A stretch of 64,000 bases of DNA, taken from positions 4,816 through 68,815 of the forward strand of contig CAYUVW010000005.1 of NCBI GenBank assembly GCA_964448405.1, read 5' to 3'. The position numbers were made by a program, and so were the translations under genes. How positions within the stretch are numbered: position 1 is the first letter of the stretch; every line of letters begins with the position of its first letter. The notes beneath the pieces were generated by a model. The model saw only the letters and a program-made list of their open reading frames with translations. It was not told the origin of the DNA and did not search any database. This document shows positions 33,649 to 42,461 of the stretch, in pieces. Origin of the DNA: DAORHV01 sp964448405 (GTDB lineage: Bacteria > Patescibacteriota > Gracilibacteria > Peribacterales > Peribacteraceae).

Positions 33649-33675
33649 AAAAAAAGAGCGGGCCGTAACCCGCTC
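33649..33675 (-). terminator. intrinsic terminator of the SPFH gene
   Basis: On the minus strand GAGCGGG, 6-nt loop, CCCGCTC, followed by seven T (33655-33649). It lies 25 bp after the stop codon at 33700. Confidence 0.9.
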
Positions 33676-33699
33676 CATTCTTCGGTCTTGGATTTCTTG

Positions 33700-34676
33700 T
33701 TACTTCACCAGGCCCGGTAAATTGATCAGCGCCTCGCCGCCCATCATGTACACCGGAAGCTTGCCGTCCCACTTGTTGATTGCCTGCAGCTTCACGTAAT
33801 CAGCGCCGCCCTGCGCGTTCACAGCCGACGCTTGGATCTTAATCGCCTCAGCCTGTGCTTTGGCGGTCTCGATCTGCTGCTGCGCTTCGTACTTCACCTG
33901 CTCGAGTTTGTTCTTGGCGGCCAGAGCGTCCTGCTCCGCGGTGACTTTGGCCTCGATGGACGCGTTGAACGACTGCGAGAATGCGAAGTTCACGATGGAA
34001 ACCTCTTCCACGATGATGTACTCGCGATTCAGGCGATCAGTGAGCGCGTTCTTCATGGCGTCTTTCACGGCTACGCGCTTGGTGATCAGCTCTTCAGCAG
34101 TATATTGCGCAGTTGCTGCCTTAATCGCTTCCTGGATTGCCGGGTCCACGACGCGATAGCCGTACTGGTCGCCGATGTTCTTGTGCAAGTCGCCCACGCG
34201 GTCCGGTTCAATGTGGTAGTTCACGGCGATTTTGGCGGTGACCTCCTGCAGGTCCTTGCTGGCGGCGCTGGCATTTACTTCATCTTTTTGCGTCTGGACG
34301 TTGTAACGAACGATGTTCTGCACCAGCGGAAGCTTAAGATGCAGCCCCGGCGACATGACGGTACCGTTGAAAGCGCCGAAGTTTAAGACCACTCCCCGCT
34401 CCCCCGCTCCGATTGCCACGAACGGCCACAAGCCGAAGAAATAGATGACAAGAAGGGCGACAAACGCAGCAACGNNNNNNNNNNNNNNNNNNNNNNNNNN
34501 NNNNNNNNNNNNNNNNNNNNNNNNNNNNNNNNNNNNNNNNNNNNNNNNNNNNNNNNNNNNNNNNNNNNNNNNNNGAACGGCCACAAGCCGAAGAAATAGA
34601 TGACAAGAAGGGCGACAAACGCAGCAACGGCGTAGCGTTTGCCGGGAAATCCAGTATCCAGTTCGGGGAGCTTCAT
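33700..34676 (-). CDS. SPFH/prohibitin-like membrane protein, interrupted by an assembly gap
   Basis: Membrane-anchored SPFH/band-7 protein (prohibitin/HflC-like). The N-terminus MKLPELDTGFPGKRYAVAAFVALLVIYFF is followed by ERGVVLNFGAFNGTVMSPGLHLKLP and the alternating Ala/Glu/Lys coiled coil (SIEAKVTAEQDALAAKNKLEQVKYEAQQ). Positions 34475-34574 are exactly 100 N, and the 55 bp on each side are identical (34420-34474 and 34575-34629). Removing the N block plus one 55-bp copy (155 bp) leaves 822 bp, which is in frame and encodes 273 aa. The gene is therefore probably intact in the organism. Confidence 0.88.
34475..34574. other. 100-N scaffold gap flanked by identical 55-bp sequence
   Basis: An arbitrary-length gap with duplicated contig ends; almost certainly an unjoined overlap, not missing sequence. 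Confidence 0.9.
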
Positions 34677-34763
34677 TGGTCAGAGGGTGAAGAAGTAGAA
34701 GTACGGTACAGTAGGTCTTGATTGCGAGAAAGCAGTGTTTAGACAATCTAGTTAATGCAAAGA

Positions 34764-35486
34764 TTATTCTTTGCATTTTTTATGATAGTTCCAAGCTTCG
34801 ACAATCCATGATTTTTTTCTCCAGAGCCAAGTTGAAACTCTATCGCTTGAAAAGCGGTCGGCATTTGACGGGTTTATCTGTGAGAAGAGGTACAAGAATG
34901 ACCACCAAATAACATAAACGCTGAAGACTACTACGATTAATACAGCCCAAGGTCCGTATTTTGTTTTTTTAATGATTGTGAGTCTGGCATGAGTTGTGAA
35001 TTCGCCAGTTTTTGAATTATTTAGAAGATTTAAAATTTTCTTGTCATCACGAACGATTCTGCCAGTTGCGTTATAGTTTTTGAATTCCTCAAGTACTCCA
35101 CAGAAAGGAGGTGTACCGTTTGGTTTCAATACATCTGTAAATTCATCCGATGTATGACTGTTCTTAAGGGTTGCAGTAATTTGTGGATAACCCAAATCGC
35201 CATTATCGGATTCGAAAATTGCACACATAACATACTGCAATGCGGGCCGTGGAATCGTGATTAGACTTACAAAAGGTGGATCGTATTCCACAAACATTTT
35301 TTTCGTGAGCGTCCCAGTGTTCGTTGCAACCTCACGAATCTCTTGATTGTGCAGTGAAAATGTTTGAGTGAAGTCTGTGTATCCTAAAATTGTTTGGGGG
35401 AGATATGCTAAGCAAAATGCCAAAAAAGAAAGCACGGCAGGAATGGCAGCGAGGAATATCCAATGAAATTCGGATTTCTTAAGCAT
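34764..35486 (-). CDS. AT-rich two-span membrane protein, unknown
   Basis: 240 aa. One transmembrane segment lies near the N-terminus (WIFLAAIPAVLSFLAFCLAY) and another at about residues 178-200 (WAVLIVVVFSVYVIWWSFLYLF). The loop of about 145 residues between them is predicted outside, and the C-terminus is basic and aromatic. The gene is clearly more AT-rich than its surroundings, suggesting recent acquisition. Its ATG overlaps the last 8 nt of tyrS on the same strand, so it may be expressed by read-through from tyrS. No family recognised. Confidence 0.7.
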   Translation of the reverse strand: MLKKSEFHWIFLAAIPAVLSFLAFCLAYLPQTILGYTDFTQTFSLHNQEIREVATNTGTLTKKMFVEYDPPFVSLITIPRPALQYVMCAIFESDNGDLGYPQITATLKNSHTSDEFTDVLKPNGTPPFCGVLEEFKNYNATGRIVRDDKKILNLLNNSKTGEFTTHARLTIIKKTKYGPWAVLIVVVFSVYVIWWSFLYLFSQINPSNADRFSSDRVSTWLWRKKSWIVEAWNYHKKCKE

Positions 35487-36648
35487 TTATTTTCAAGAAC
35501 TTCCTCTTCCCGACCTTCACAATCCCCTTCTCCGCCTTGGCATCCAACGCGGTGACCACGGCGTCGTTTAAGTGAATGCCTTTTTGCTCCACCAAGCGGC
35601 GGAACTCGCTTTTGCTACTGACCAACTTCAGGTCCGTGAGCACCTCTACTAAGAGCGTATCTGGCTTTACAGTGACTTCCGGCGTGTCTTCCGGAATGCC
35701 GCCTGCTCCACCGAACACGTTCTGGAATTCGGCTTCGGCCTTGGTCGCTGCAGCGGACCCGTGGTACATGGTCACGATTTCGCGTGCCAGACGCATCTTC
35801 AGTTCCTTGGGGTTGGTCTTGCCGTCGGCCAGCGTCTTCTTGGCGGCCTCGACCTCGGACATCGGCAACTTGGTGCAGCACTCCATGTAGACCGGAATCA
35901 GGTCATCCGTAATGCGCAGGACTTTGCCGTACATGTCGTTGGCGGCATCCGTAATGTAAATACAGTTGTTGTAGGTCTTGCTCATCTTGCGGCCGTCGGT
36001 GCCGGCAATGAGCTTGGTGCACAGCACGAACTTGTCGCGCTTGCCGTAGGCGGTTTGCAGCGTGCGGCCGGCCAACATGTTGAAGTGCTGATCGTTACCG
36101 CCCAGCTCCACGTCCACGTCCAGCACAACCGAGTCGTAGCCGACCATCAGCGGGTACATGAATTCCACCACCGAAATCGGCTTTCCTTCCTTCATGCGCT
36201 TGGCGAACATGTCGCGCTGAATCATCTGCTGCACGGTGAAGTTGCTGGAAAGCTCCAGGATTTTCTGGAAATCGACTTTCTCCAGCCACTCGTGGTTGTA
36301 GCGGACTTCCAGTTTGTCCATGTCCAAAATGGCCTTGGCCTGCTCGACGTAGGTTTCGTAGTTCTTGCGCACGTCTTCCTTGGTGAGTGCCTTGCGCATT
36401 TCATCCTTACCGGTCGGGTCGCCGATCATGGCCGTAAAGCTGCCGATCAGCAGAATCACGTGGTGTCCGGCGTCCTGGAACGCGCGCATCTTGAGGAGCG
36501 GTACGCTGTGGCCTACGTGGATTTGTGCTCCCGTCGGATCGATGCCGAAGTACAACCGCATCGGTTTGCCAGATTTCAGTTTGGCGTCGGCAACTGGGCG
36601 CGGCGTGACGCTTTCGATGCCGCGGGTGAGGAGTTCGTTCGTATCCAT
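35479..36648 (-). CDS. tyrS: tyrosyl-tRNA synthetase
   Basis: Charges tRNA-Tyr. 389 aa from the ATG at 36648 (MDTNELLTRGIESV). Class I motifs are present: HIGH-type HVGH near residue 48 and KMSKT near residue 221. Tyrosine-binding context is seen at YFGIDPTGAQIHVGH and ELGGNDQHFNMLAGR. A C-terminal S4 domain (SEFRRLVEQKGIHLNDAVV) ends the protein. It resembles the shorter TyrZ-type enzymes. A weak TACCCT box lies about 7 nt before the ATG. The 3' end overlaps the AT-rich membrane protein gene. Confidence 0.96.
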   Translation of the reverse strand: MDTNELLTRGIESVTPRPVADAKLKSGKPMRLYFGIDPTGAQIHVGHSVPLLKMRAFQDAGHHVILLIGSFTAMIGDPTGKDEMRKALTKEDVRKNYETYVEQAKAILDMDKLEVRYNHEWLEKVDFQKILELSSNFTVQQMIQRDMFAKRMKEGKPISVVEFMYPLMVGYDSVVLDVDVELGGNDQHFNMLAGRTLQTAYGKRDKFVLCTKLIAGTDGRKMSKTYNNCIYITDAANDMYGKVLRITDDLIPVYMECCTKLPMSEVEAAKKTLADGKTNPKELKMRLAREIVTMYHGSAAATKAEAEFQNVFGGAGGIPEDTPEVTVKPDTLLVEVLTDLKLVSSKSEFRRLVEQKGIHLNDAVVTALDAKAEKGIVKVGKRKFLKINA

Positions 36649-36689
36649 TGGTCGTAGGGTACGGCAGAGACACGGCGGTATCAACGGTC

Positions 36690-36797
36690 CTCATCCCCAA
36701 CCCTTCTCCGCTGAGGCAGAGAAGGGGGTACGTCGTACGATGAATGCAGCGCGCCTCTCCCCTTCTCCATCGCAATGGAGAAGGGGCGGGGGGATGA
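36690..36797. repeat. REP/MITE-like palindromic element
   Basis: About 108 bp between divergent tyrS and rluD. Outer inverted ends CATCCCC (36692-36698) and GGGGATG (from about 36790). Inner hairpins are CCCTTCTC/GAGAAGGG (36701-36726) and a perfect 12-bp stem CCCCTTCTCCAT, CGCA loop, ATGGAGAAGGGG (36759-36786). Confidence 0.7.
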
Positions 36798-36833
36798 TGG
36801 CCTTTTGGCCTCCTTTTTCTCTTCCTAAAGCCC

Positions 36834-36839
36834 TATACT
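36834..36839 (+). promoter_or_regulatory. rluD -10 box
   Basis: TATACT ending 6 nt before the ATG at 36846; a leaderless arrangement. Confidence 0.6.
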
Positions 36840-36845
36840 GCCGCC

Positions 36846-37865
36846 ATGCCCACGAAGAAAAAGAAGCCATCCAAGGCCCCGGTGTCCGCCCCGCTTCAAG
36901 AGAAGAAGGCGAAAAAGGTCGAAGCGGTCGTGACCGAGTATTCGGTGCCCTGGCCCATGCGTTTGGACGCGTTCCTCACGCAGCAAGAAGGCATGAAGAG
37001 CCGTTCGGCTGTGCAGAAGATCATTGAAGCCGGTTTGGTACGTATCGCCGGAAAAGTCATGGACCGCTCCGGTTGGATGCTGAAGGGTGGCGAAAAAGTC
37101 GAAGTCACCACACCTCCGCCGGTCGATATGGACCTAGGTGTGGCGAGCAATCTGAAATTGGAAGTTCTGCACGAGGACGACGACTGTTTTGTCATCAACA
37201 AGCCCGCCGGCGTTGCCGTACACCCGGGTACCGGCATGGCGCCCGACGAAGTGACGATCCTGCACGCCATTCAGCCCATGTTCAAGAAGTGGAAGCTGCC
37301 GTTCTCCCCCGCCGAGGTGCTGGTGCATCGGCTGGATAAGGAAACGACGGGTTGCATGCTCATTGCCAAGAATCCCAAAGCTCATCTGGCGCTGCAGCAG
37401 CAATTCCAGGAGCGCTCGGTGAAGAAGTCGTACCTTACGGTCGTGGCCGGACTCCCCTCCCCTGCGACTGCAATGATCGACGCCCCGATTGGTCGTCATT
37501 CGGTAAAGCGCACGACCATGTCGGTTTTGCAACACACCGAGGCTCGTTCCGCTCAAACCACGTACAAGACGCTGGATTCCGCCGAAGGCGCCGCGTTGGT
37601 TGAGTGCGACCTGCACACCGGCCGCACGCACCAAATCCGCGTGCACATGACCAGCATCGGACACCCGGTGCTTGGTGACTCCACGTACACCGCCAACCGC
37701 GCCGAGAACCTGGCAAAAGCACTGGGCATCGATTTCCTGTGTCTGCATGCCTGGAAGCTGTCGTTCGATTCTCCCGTGAGCGGCAAGCGTGTGAACGTGA
37801 AAGCGCCCATGACGAAGAAGTTCGTGAACTTGCTGAAGAAGCTGGGGATGAAAGTGCCCGCCTGA
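36846..37865 (+). CDS. RluD-family 23S rRNA pseudouridine synthase
   Basis: Isomerises uridines in rRNA. 339 aa. A Lys-rich leader of about 30 residues precedes an S4 domain (MRLDAFLTQQEGMKSRSAVQKIIEAGLVRIAGKV). The catalytic domain carries INKPAGVAVHPG and HRLDKETTGCMLIAKN (catalytic Asp, residue about 162), then LHTGRTHQIRVHMTSIGHPVLGD. RluA/C/D subtype cannot be separated by eye; the S4 domain favours RluD or RluC. It ends in TGA, followed immediately by a 9-bp-unit hairpin shared with the convergent FecR-like gene. Confidence 0.93.
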   Translation: MPTKKKKPSKAPVSAPLQEKKAKKVEAVVTEYSVPWPMRLDAFLTQQEGMKSRSAVQKIIEAGLVRIAGKVMDRSGWMLKGGEKVEVTTPPPVDMDLGVASNLKLEVLHEDDDCFVINKPAGVAVHPGTGMAPDEVTILHAIQPMFKKWKLPFSPAEVLVHRLDKETTGCMLIAKNPKAHLALQQQFQERSVKKSYLTVVAGLPSPATAMIDAPIGRHSVKRTTMSVLQHTEARSAQTTYKTLDSAEGAALVECDLHTGRTHQIRVHMTSIGHPVLGDSTYTANRAENLAKALGIDFLCLHAWKLSFDSPVSGKRVNVKAPMTKKFVNLLKKLGMKVPA

Positions 37866-37873
37866 CGCCCGCC

Positions 37874-37966
37874 GGATTCCAAGGAGTCCGAAGAAACCAA
37901 TGAGTCCAGGGATGCGCTTTTTTAAAAGCAGGGGGTTCGTTGAACTCCTTGGGCTCTTTGGAATCC
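37874..37966. repeat. 9-bp-period inverted hairpin element (rluD / FecR-like, convergent)
   Basis: The left arm 37874-37910 contains units of the type ATTCCAAGG and AGTCCGAAG; the right arm 37942-37966 contains their complements and ends ...CTTTGGAATCC. The right arm abuts the stop codon at 37967. The centre holds a T/A-rich hairpin (GCTTTTTTAAAAGC) and GGGGGTTCGTTGAAC, a core shared with the element at 43400. Could serve as a bidirectional terminator. Confidence 0.8.
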
Positions 37967-39703
37967 TTATTTCGTGTACGTCATCGTGTACTCCAGCACA
38001 TCCAGAATCTCGCCGTCGGCGTTGCGCGAGACGATGCGGTACGTGTTCTTGCCCTCCTTCATGGTCGTCAGATCCACCGAAGCGATGTAGTTCCAGGTGG
38101 TCTTGCCGGCCAAATACAGCGACAACGTGTAGCCGTTCACCGAGATACTGGCGGTATTGGCCGAGGTCGTCCCCTCGATGACGACTTCTTTCTCCGTTAC
38201 TTCGGCAGCGGTGCCTGCGACCGGAGCGGTGACTGTCAGCGTACCGGGAGTCAGCGGTGCGTTCTGTTTCAGCGGCGGCTGCGATGCGGCACTGCTGCTG
38301 GTTGTCGGAAGGGGCGTAACCGAGGCGACGGCAGCCGGATCTACGACAATCGTGATGTTCGTGGGCGTGCTCTTGCGGCCGTTTTCATCCAGCGCGTAGA
38401 TGGTGAACACGTTCGAGCCGCGAATCAGGTTGCCGATATTCACGCTCGCGAGATAGCTCCACGTTTTGGCACCCGGCTTGTAGAGCTGCAACTTGTAGTC
38501 GTTGACCATAATCGCTGCGGTGCCGACGGGGGCCTCGCCGGTAATTTCAATTTCTTCCAATGCAGTCGTCAACGTGCCGCCCGAGCCCACCGGCGACGTC
38601 ATGCGCACGGGGGTGAACGGCTTCAGTTCACGCAACACGGTGCGGTCGGCCTCGGCCAACGTAATACCCTGCGGGTCTTGGGCTTCCACATGAATCAGCG
38701 TGCTCTCTTCGTCTTCCAGGGCCAGCTCCAACGTGAACGTGCGATCGGGTTTGATCGGCGCGTTGTAGCTGTTCACCAGCACGCTTCGAATGCGCTGGCT
38801 GGTTTTGCCACTCACCGTTACCGACTTCGTGCTCACTTTCTGGCGGTTTGCCGGAGCGGTGAGGGTTAAGTCCTCTCCTTCGGCGATGGCGGTCGAACCG
38901 GTTCCCACCGTTGCGGCCGTCGGCAGCACCAAATTGGAAAGCTGTGCGTAGCTTTTGGCCAAGAAGTCATCCTTCAGGCTGTCTGCCGTAATCGGGTCGC
39001 GGAAGGAGTACGGGTCCGCACCGCCGGCAATCTGGCGCTTGGCGTCGTCGTTCAGTATCAGCATTTGTCCTTCGCCCACAATCACCTGCGACAAGTTGCC
39101 GGCTTTCACGTTCTTCAAATGCACCGAGAGTCCGACGCCGGAGGATTTAATGACGGTAATGCCGTCCATGGCGATCATCGCGCTGGCATCGGCCGGAATT
39201 TCTACGGTGTACGAGGCGGTGGAAACGCGGCGCGTAATGGCGCCGGAGAACACGGCCAGGTTCGGCGTGGCAACCCACACGCGACCGGACTTCAGCGTGA
39301 ATTCCACGGTGGAAGACTGGCCGGTGACTTTGTCGCTGCGGTCGATTTGGACTTCGCTGGATTGATCCAGTCGTACGCGGCTGCCGTCGAAGAATGCCAA
39401 CATGGCATGGACTCCCGAACGAGCGGCAACACCGTCGCCGGGGTACATTTTCAAATTGTGCTCGCCGCGCTGCCAGTCACTCTGTTGCAGAGAAACCTGC
39501 ACGCCGTCGCCGTTCGTTTGTTCGAGGGCCAAAACCGCGCTTGTTCCGCGACCGACGGAATCGTCGAATAACGAGAACACGCGGTTGCCGAGGTACCAGA
39601 TGATCACGAGCACCAGTGCACCGATCACGAACCGAAGCACGTAGCGTGGACGGGGTTCGGCGGTACCGAACGATTGTCGCCGATGGCGCCTGCTTCGAAG
39701 CAT
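37967..39703 (-). CDS. membrane-anchored FecR-like protein with repeated Ig-like domains
   Basis: 578 aa from the ATG at 39703 (MLRSRRHRRQSFG). A basic cytoplasmic start, then one anchor at about residues 25-42. A FecR-like domain follows (VAARSGVHAMLAFFDGSRVRLDQSSEVQID). The C-terminal half has several beta-sandwich-like repeats: GEAPVGTAAIMVNDYKLQLYKPG..WSYLASVNIG and EGTTSANTASISVNGYTLSLYLAG..WNYIASVDL are clearly homologous, about 110 residues apart. Likely surface or wall associated. A TACTAT box (39712-39717) lies 8 nt before the ATG. Downstream of the GspE-like gene. Confidence 0.85.
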   Translation of the reverse strand: MLRSRRHRRQSFGTAEPRPRYVLRFVIGALVLVIIWYLGNRVFSLFDDSVGRGTSAVLALEQTNGDGVQVSLQQSDWQRGEHNLKMYPGDGVAARSGVHAMLAFFDGSRVRLDQSSEVQIDRSDKVTGQSSTVEFTLKSGRVWVATPNLAVFSGAITRRVSTASYTVEIPADASAMIAMDGITVIKSSGVGLSVHLKNVKAGNLSQVIVGEGQMLILNDDAKRQIAGGADPYSFRDPITADSLKDDFLAKSYAQLSNLVLPTAATVGTGSTAIAEGEDLTLTAPANRQKVSTKSVTVSGKTSQRIRSVLVNSYNAPIKPDRTFTLELALEDEESTLIHVEAQDPQGITLAEADRTVLRELKPFTPVRMTSPVGSGGTLTTALEEIEITGEAPVGTAAIMVNDYKLQLYKPGAKTWSYLASVNIGNLIRGSNVFTIYALDENGRKSTPTNITIVVDPAAVASVTPLPTTSSSAASQPPLKQNAPLTPGTLTVTAPVAGTAAEVTEKEVVIEGTTSANTASISVNGYTLSLYLAGKTTWNYIASVDLTTMKEGKNTYRIVSRNADGEILDVLEYTMTYTK

Positions 39704-39801
39704 GGTTGGTGATAGTAAGCCCGTTTTACAGAGATATGCAAGGTGGCGTACAGCAAAATGACTGGTGGCCATGGCGCTGCTGGTGGCTGGTATGGTCTTC
39801 C

Positions 39802-40920
39802 TCAGCCAGCGGTCACACGCTCCACTTCCTGAATTGTCGTTACGTTATTGGCGACCATTTGCTTGCCCCAATCGTGCATGGTTAAGAATCCCTCTTTGCG
39901 TGCGGTCTCCATGATTTCGCTGGAGCTGGCTTGCAGAAGAATCTGATTGCGCACGGCCGGTGTCGCAACGAGCAACTCCGGCAAAGTGCACTGGCCGGTG
40001 TAAAAGAGTTTCTCGTTCAACTCGTCGTGCTTGTTCACTTCGTTGCGGAACTCGGGGTTAATGGTGCGCACCAAGCGTTGGGCCAGCACTGCGCGCAGAG
40101 CCGGAGCGAACGTATAGGTGGACACACCCATGGACAGCAAGCGTGGAATGGCCTCGATTGCCGAGTTGGTGTGCAGGGTGGCCAGCACCAAGTGACCCGT
40201 CAGCGATGCATCGATTGCCGTCTGCGCCGTTTCTTGGTCGCGGATTTCTCCAACCAGAATGATGTCCGGGTCATGACGCAGAATTGCGCGCAGGCCGTTG
40301 GCGAAGGTGTATCCGTGCTCGGAGTCGATCTGGCTCTGGATGATGTCCTTCAGCTCGTACTCGACCGGATCCTCCAGCGTGATGATGTTACGGTCTTTGC
40401 CGGCCAAAGTGGATAAGAGCGCGTAGAGCGTGGTTGTCTTACCCGATCCGGTCGGACCCGTAACCAGAATCATGCCGTTCGGGAGCTCCGACAGTTCCAT
40501 GAGCTTCTTTTTAATATCGGGCGGGAAACCCAATTTTTCCAGCGGAACAATACCGCGCTGCGGGTCCAGGAAACGCAGCGTGAACGCCTCACCGAAACGA
40601 CTTGGCAAGCTGGCGACACGCACGTTGATCAGGCGGCCGAATGCCGGGAAGGTGTACTGTCCGTCCTGGGCGATGGTTTCTAAGTTCAGCTTTAGTTTAG
40701 ATTTGAATTTGATGCGACGCTGCATGGTCAAAAAGTTTTCGTGCGTCATTTCAAACAGTTTCGTCAAAATGCCGAGTTCGCGCCATTCCACCTTCACCGC
40801 GTGTTTTTGCGGGTTGATGTGGATGTCGGAAATGCCGTTGCGGATTGCTTCCTGCTCCAAGGTGGAGAGCATCTCCTCTCCCTGCAGGGCGCTGATCTTT
40901 TTGACGTCTATTGTTGGCAT
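39802..40920 (-). CDS. short GspE/PilB-type secretion or pilus ATPase
   Basis: 372 aa from the ATG at 40920 (MPTIDVKKISALQGEEM). Type II/IV secretion ATPase core: SDIHINPQKHAVKVEWRELG (N2 domain), Walker A GPTGSGKTT near residue 155, LEDPVEYELKDIIQSQI, Walker B DPDIILVGEIRDQETAQTAIDASLTGH, and LATLHTN. The PilB N1 domain and the Cys zinc motif are absent, so it is shorter than PilB/GspE (about 560 aa). It may power a reduced type IV pilus or secretion system; partner genes are not nearby. A TGC-TACAAT box (40927-40932) lies 6 nt before the ATG. Confidence 0.9.
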   Translation of the reverse strand: MPTIDVKKISALQGEEMLSTLEQEAIRNGISDIHINPQKHAVKVEWRELGILTKLFEMTHENFLTMQRRIKFKSKLKLNLETIAQDGQYTFPAFGRLINVRVASLPSRFGEAFTLRFLDPQRGIVPLEKLGFPPDIKKKLMELSELPNGMILVTGPTGSGKTTTLYALLSTLAGKDRNIITLEDPVEYELKDIIQSQIDSEHGYTFANGLRAILRHDPDIILVGEIRDQETAQTAIDASLTGHLVLATLHTNSAIEAIPRLLSMGVSTYTFAPALRAVLAQRLVRTINPEFRNEVNKHDELNEKLFYTGQCTLPELLVATPAVRNQILLQASSSEIMETARKEGFLTMHDWGKQMVANNVTTIQEVERVTAG

Positions 40921-40953
40921 CACACTATTGTAGCACAAAATCGTCTTTTCTGC

Positions 40954-40959
40954 TATACT
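40954..40959 (+). promoter_or_regulatory. -10 box for the 153-aa gene
   Basis: TATACT preceded by TGC. Divergent from the TACAAT box at 40927-40932 (minus). The leader also contains ATATCCACA (40967-40975), an 8-of-9 DnaA-box match. Confidence 0.55.
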
Positions 40960-40985
40960 GAAGCCAATATCCACAGCAAACCCAC

Positions 40986-41447
40986 ATGCAATCGACTCCC
41001 ACTCCAGACCTGTTCCCGTTTTCTGCCGAACCTACCGCTCGCGTTGAGGGCGACGCCACGTTGTCTGGTAACGAGGCCGAGGCCAAGCTGAAGGCCGATA
41101 CGGACCTTCCGGTGGCAACGGGCCGACGTACGACGCTCATTGAGCAGTTCATTCGCAATCGCCCCGACAGCAAGGGTGCGAAATTGTTGGGTATTGCCGA
41201 TCGCCTGAAGGCGCTGTTCGTGAATCCGCTCACTCCAGAAGGCCAGGCACGCATTAATAGGAACCGCGGTCTTGGTATTCTCGGTTCTTTGCTGGATGTG
41301 TTCGCGGCGATTAAAGGAGATTCCGCCGGAACCACTGCTCTTCGCACGGAACTTGGCATTCAGCCGACTGGCGTACCCAGTGCAGCTCCTCGCGTGGGAG
41401 TGACTCCGGAAACAGGTGTTCCTCCGCCTCCTCGCAACGAAGTCTAA
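40986..41447 (+). CDS. hypothetical soluble protein
   Basis: 153 aa. Low-complexity termini (MQSTPTPDLFPFSAEPTARVEG; C-terminal Pro/Val-rich VGVTPETGVPPPP) flank a helical core (TLIEQFIRNRPDSKGAKLLGIADRLKALF). No signal peptide. Convergent with nadK, 6 bp between stops. Function unknown. Confidence 0.65.
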   Translation: MQSTPTPDLFPFSAEPTARVEGDATLSGNEAEAKLKADTDLPVATGRRTTLIEQFIRNRPDSKGAKLLGIADRLKALFVNPLTPEGQARINRNRGLGILGSLLDVFAAIKGDSAGTTALRTELGIQPTGVPSAAPRVGVTPETGVPPPPRNEV

Positions 41448-41453
41448 CCACAG

Positions 41454-42338
41454 TTAAATTAAACCCTCGCCCCACTTGAGCTTGTTGCGCAACGTGGCGA
41501 AGAAGGTGTCTTCTTTGCGGCGCACGAATCGCACGGATTGCGATGACAGCGTTGCCTGTACGCGGTCGCCGCGCTTCAGCGTCACGTACGTCTGGCCATC
41601 CAGCGTCAGGCTTACCTGCACGTCGCTGAATTTGTTCTGTTTGGTGAAGATCGTCACTTCAATCAGGTGATCGGAAGGCAATACGAGCGGTTTCTGGCTG
41701 AAGCTGTGCGGGTTGATGGGCGTCAGGATGGTTGCGTGCAACTGCGGGTGCACCACGGGTCCGCCGGCTGCCAGCGAGTATGCGGTGGATCCGGTGGGCG
41801 TGGCGATAATCACGCCGTCGGCATGGAACGTGGTCAACGGGTCGCCGTTCACGGTCGTTTGCAGATCGATAAGGCGTGAAATTGCTCCTTGAGAGACCAC
41901 CGCCTCGTTCAAGACGCGGCCGCGGAACAATTCGTTTTTGCCTCTATACGCCACAATGTCCAACAAGCCTCGTCGTTCCAGAATACCCTTTCCAGCCAGG
42001 AGTTTTGGAATCAACTTCGGTGCTTCGGAGACCGATACCTCGGAAAGAAAGCCAACCGTCCCGCGGTTCACGGAGAGAATCGGCACATGCATGTCGGGCA
42101 TTTCGCGGACAGTGCGCAAAATGGTGCCGTCGCCGCCGATCACCACCAACAAATCGATGTCCGTGGTTTTGTCGTATGTTTTGCATTTCCGCAAAGACGG
42201 TATGCGGCAGCGACTCGGGTCGAGCAACAGTGTGGCACCTGCTTTCAGAATGGCTTCGCCGACAATGCGGACTCCCTCGTCTTTCTCCGCCAAATCAGAC
42301 CGCGCGGTAAGGCCGATGGTCTTGTATTGCAGGTTCAT
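41454..42338 (-). CDS. nadK: NAD kinase
   Basis: Phosphorylates NAD to NADP. 294 aa. Motifs: VVIGGDGTILRTVREM (GGDGT near residue 69), NRGTVGFLSEV, LNEAVVSQGAISRLIDLQTTVNG, and HADGVIIATPTGSTAYSLAAGGPVVHP. The C-terminal beta region is present. A TGC-TATTCT box (42345-42350) lies 6 nt before the ATG. Confidence 0.96.
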   Translation of the reverse strand: MNLQYKTIGLTARSDLAEKDEGVRIVGEAILKAGATLLLDPSRCRIPSLRKCKTYDKTTDIDLLVVIGGDGTILRTVREMPDMHVPILSVNRGTVGFLSEVSVSEAPKLIPKLLAGKGILERRGLLDIVAYRGKNELFRGRVLNEAVVSQGAISRLIDLQTTVNGDPLTTFHADGVIIATPTGSTAYSLAAGGPVVHPQLHATILTPINPHSFSQKPLVLPSDHLIEVTIFTKQNKFSDVQVSLTLDGQTYVTLKRGDRVQATLSSQSVRFVRRKEDTFFATLRNKLKWGEGLI

Positions 42339-42461
42339 GGGGGAAGAATAGCACGTTCGAGCTTTACGCTATGAGCACTGGGTCTCGTAGCTCGAAGCTC
42401 ATCGCTCTTCGCGCCCCGGTTCAGGGTGACATCGAGCCTCGTTTTTGCTACGATTTCAACG

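Noticed and set aside
33700..34676. SPFH gene as a true pseudogene
   Set aside because: The disruption coincides exactly with the N block and duplicated contig ends; collapse restores the frame.
35182..35190. Perfect DnaA box (TGTGGATAA)
   Set aside because: Isolated and inside the AT-rich membrane protein gene; most likely chance.
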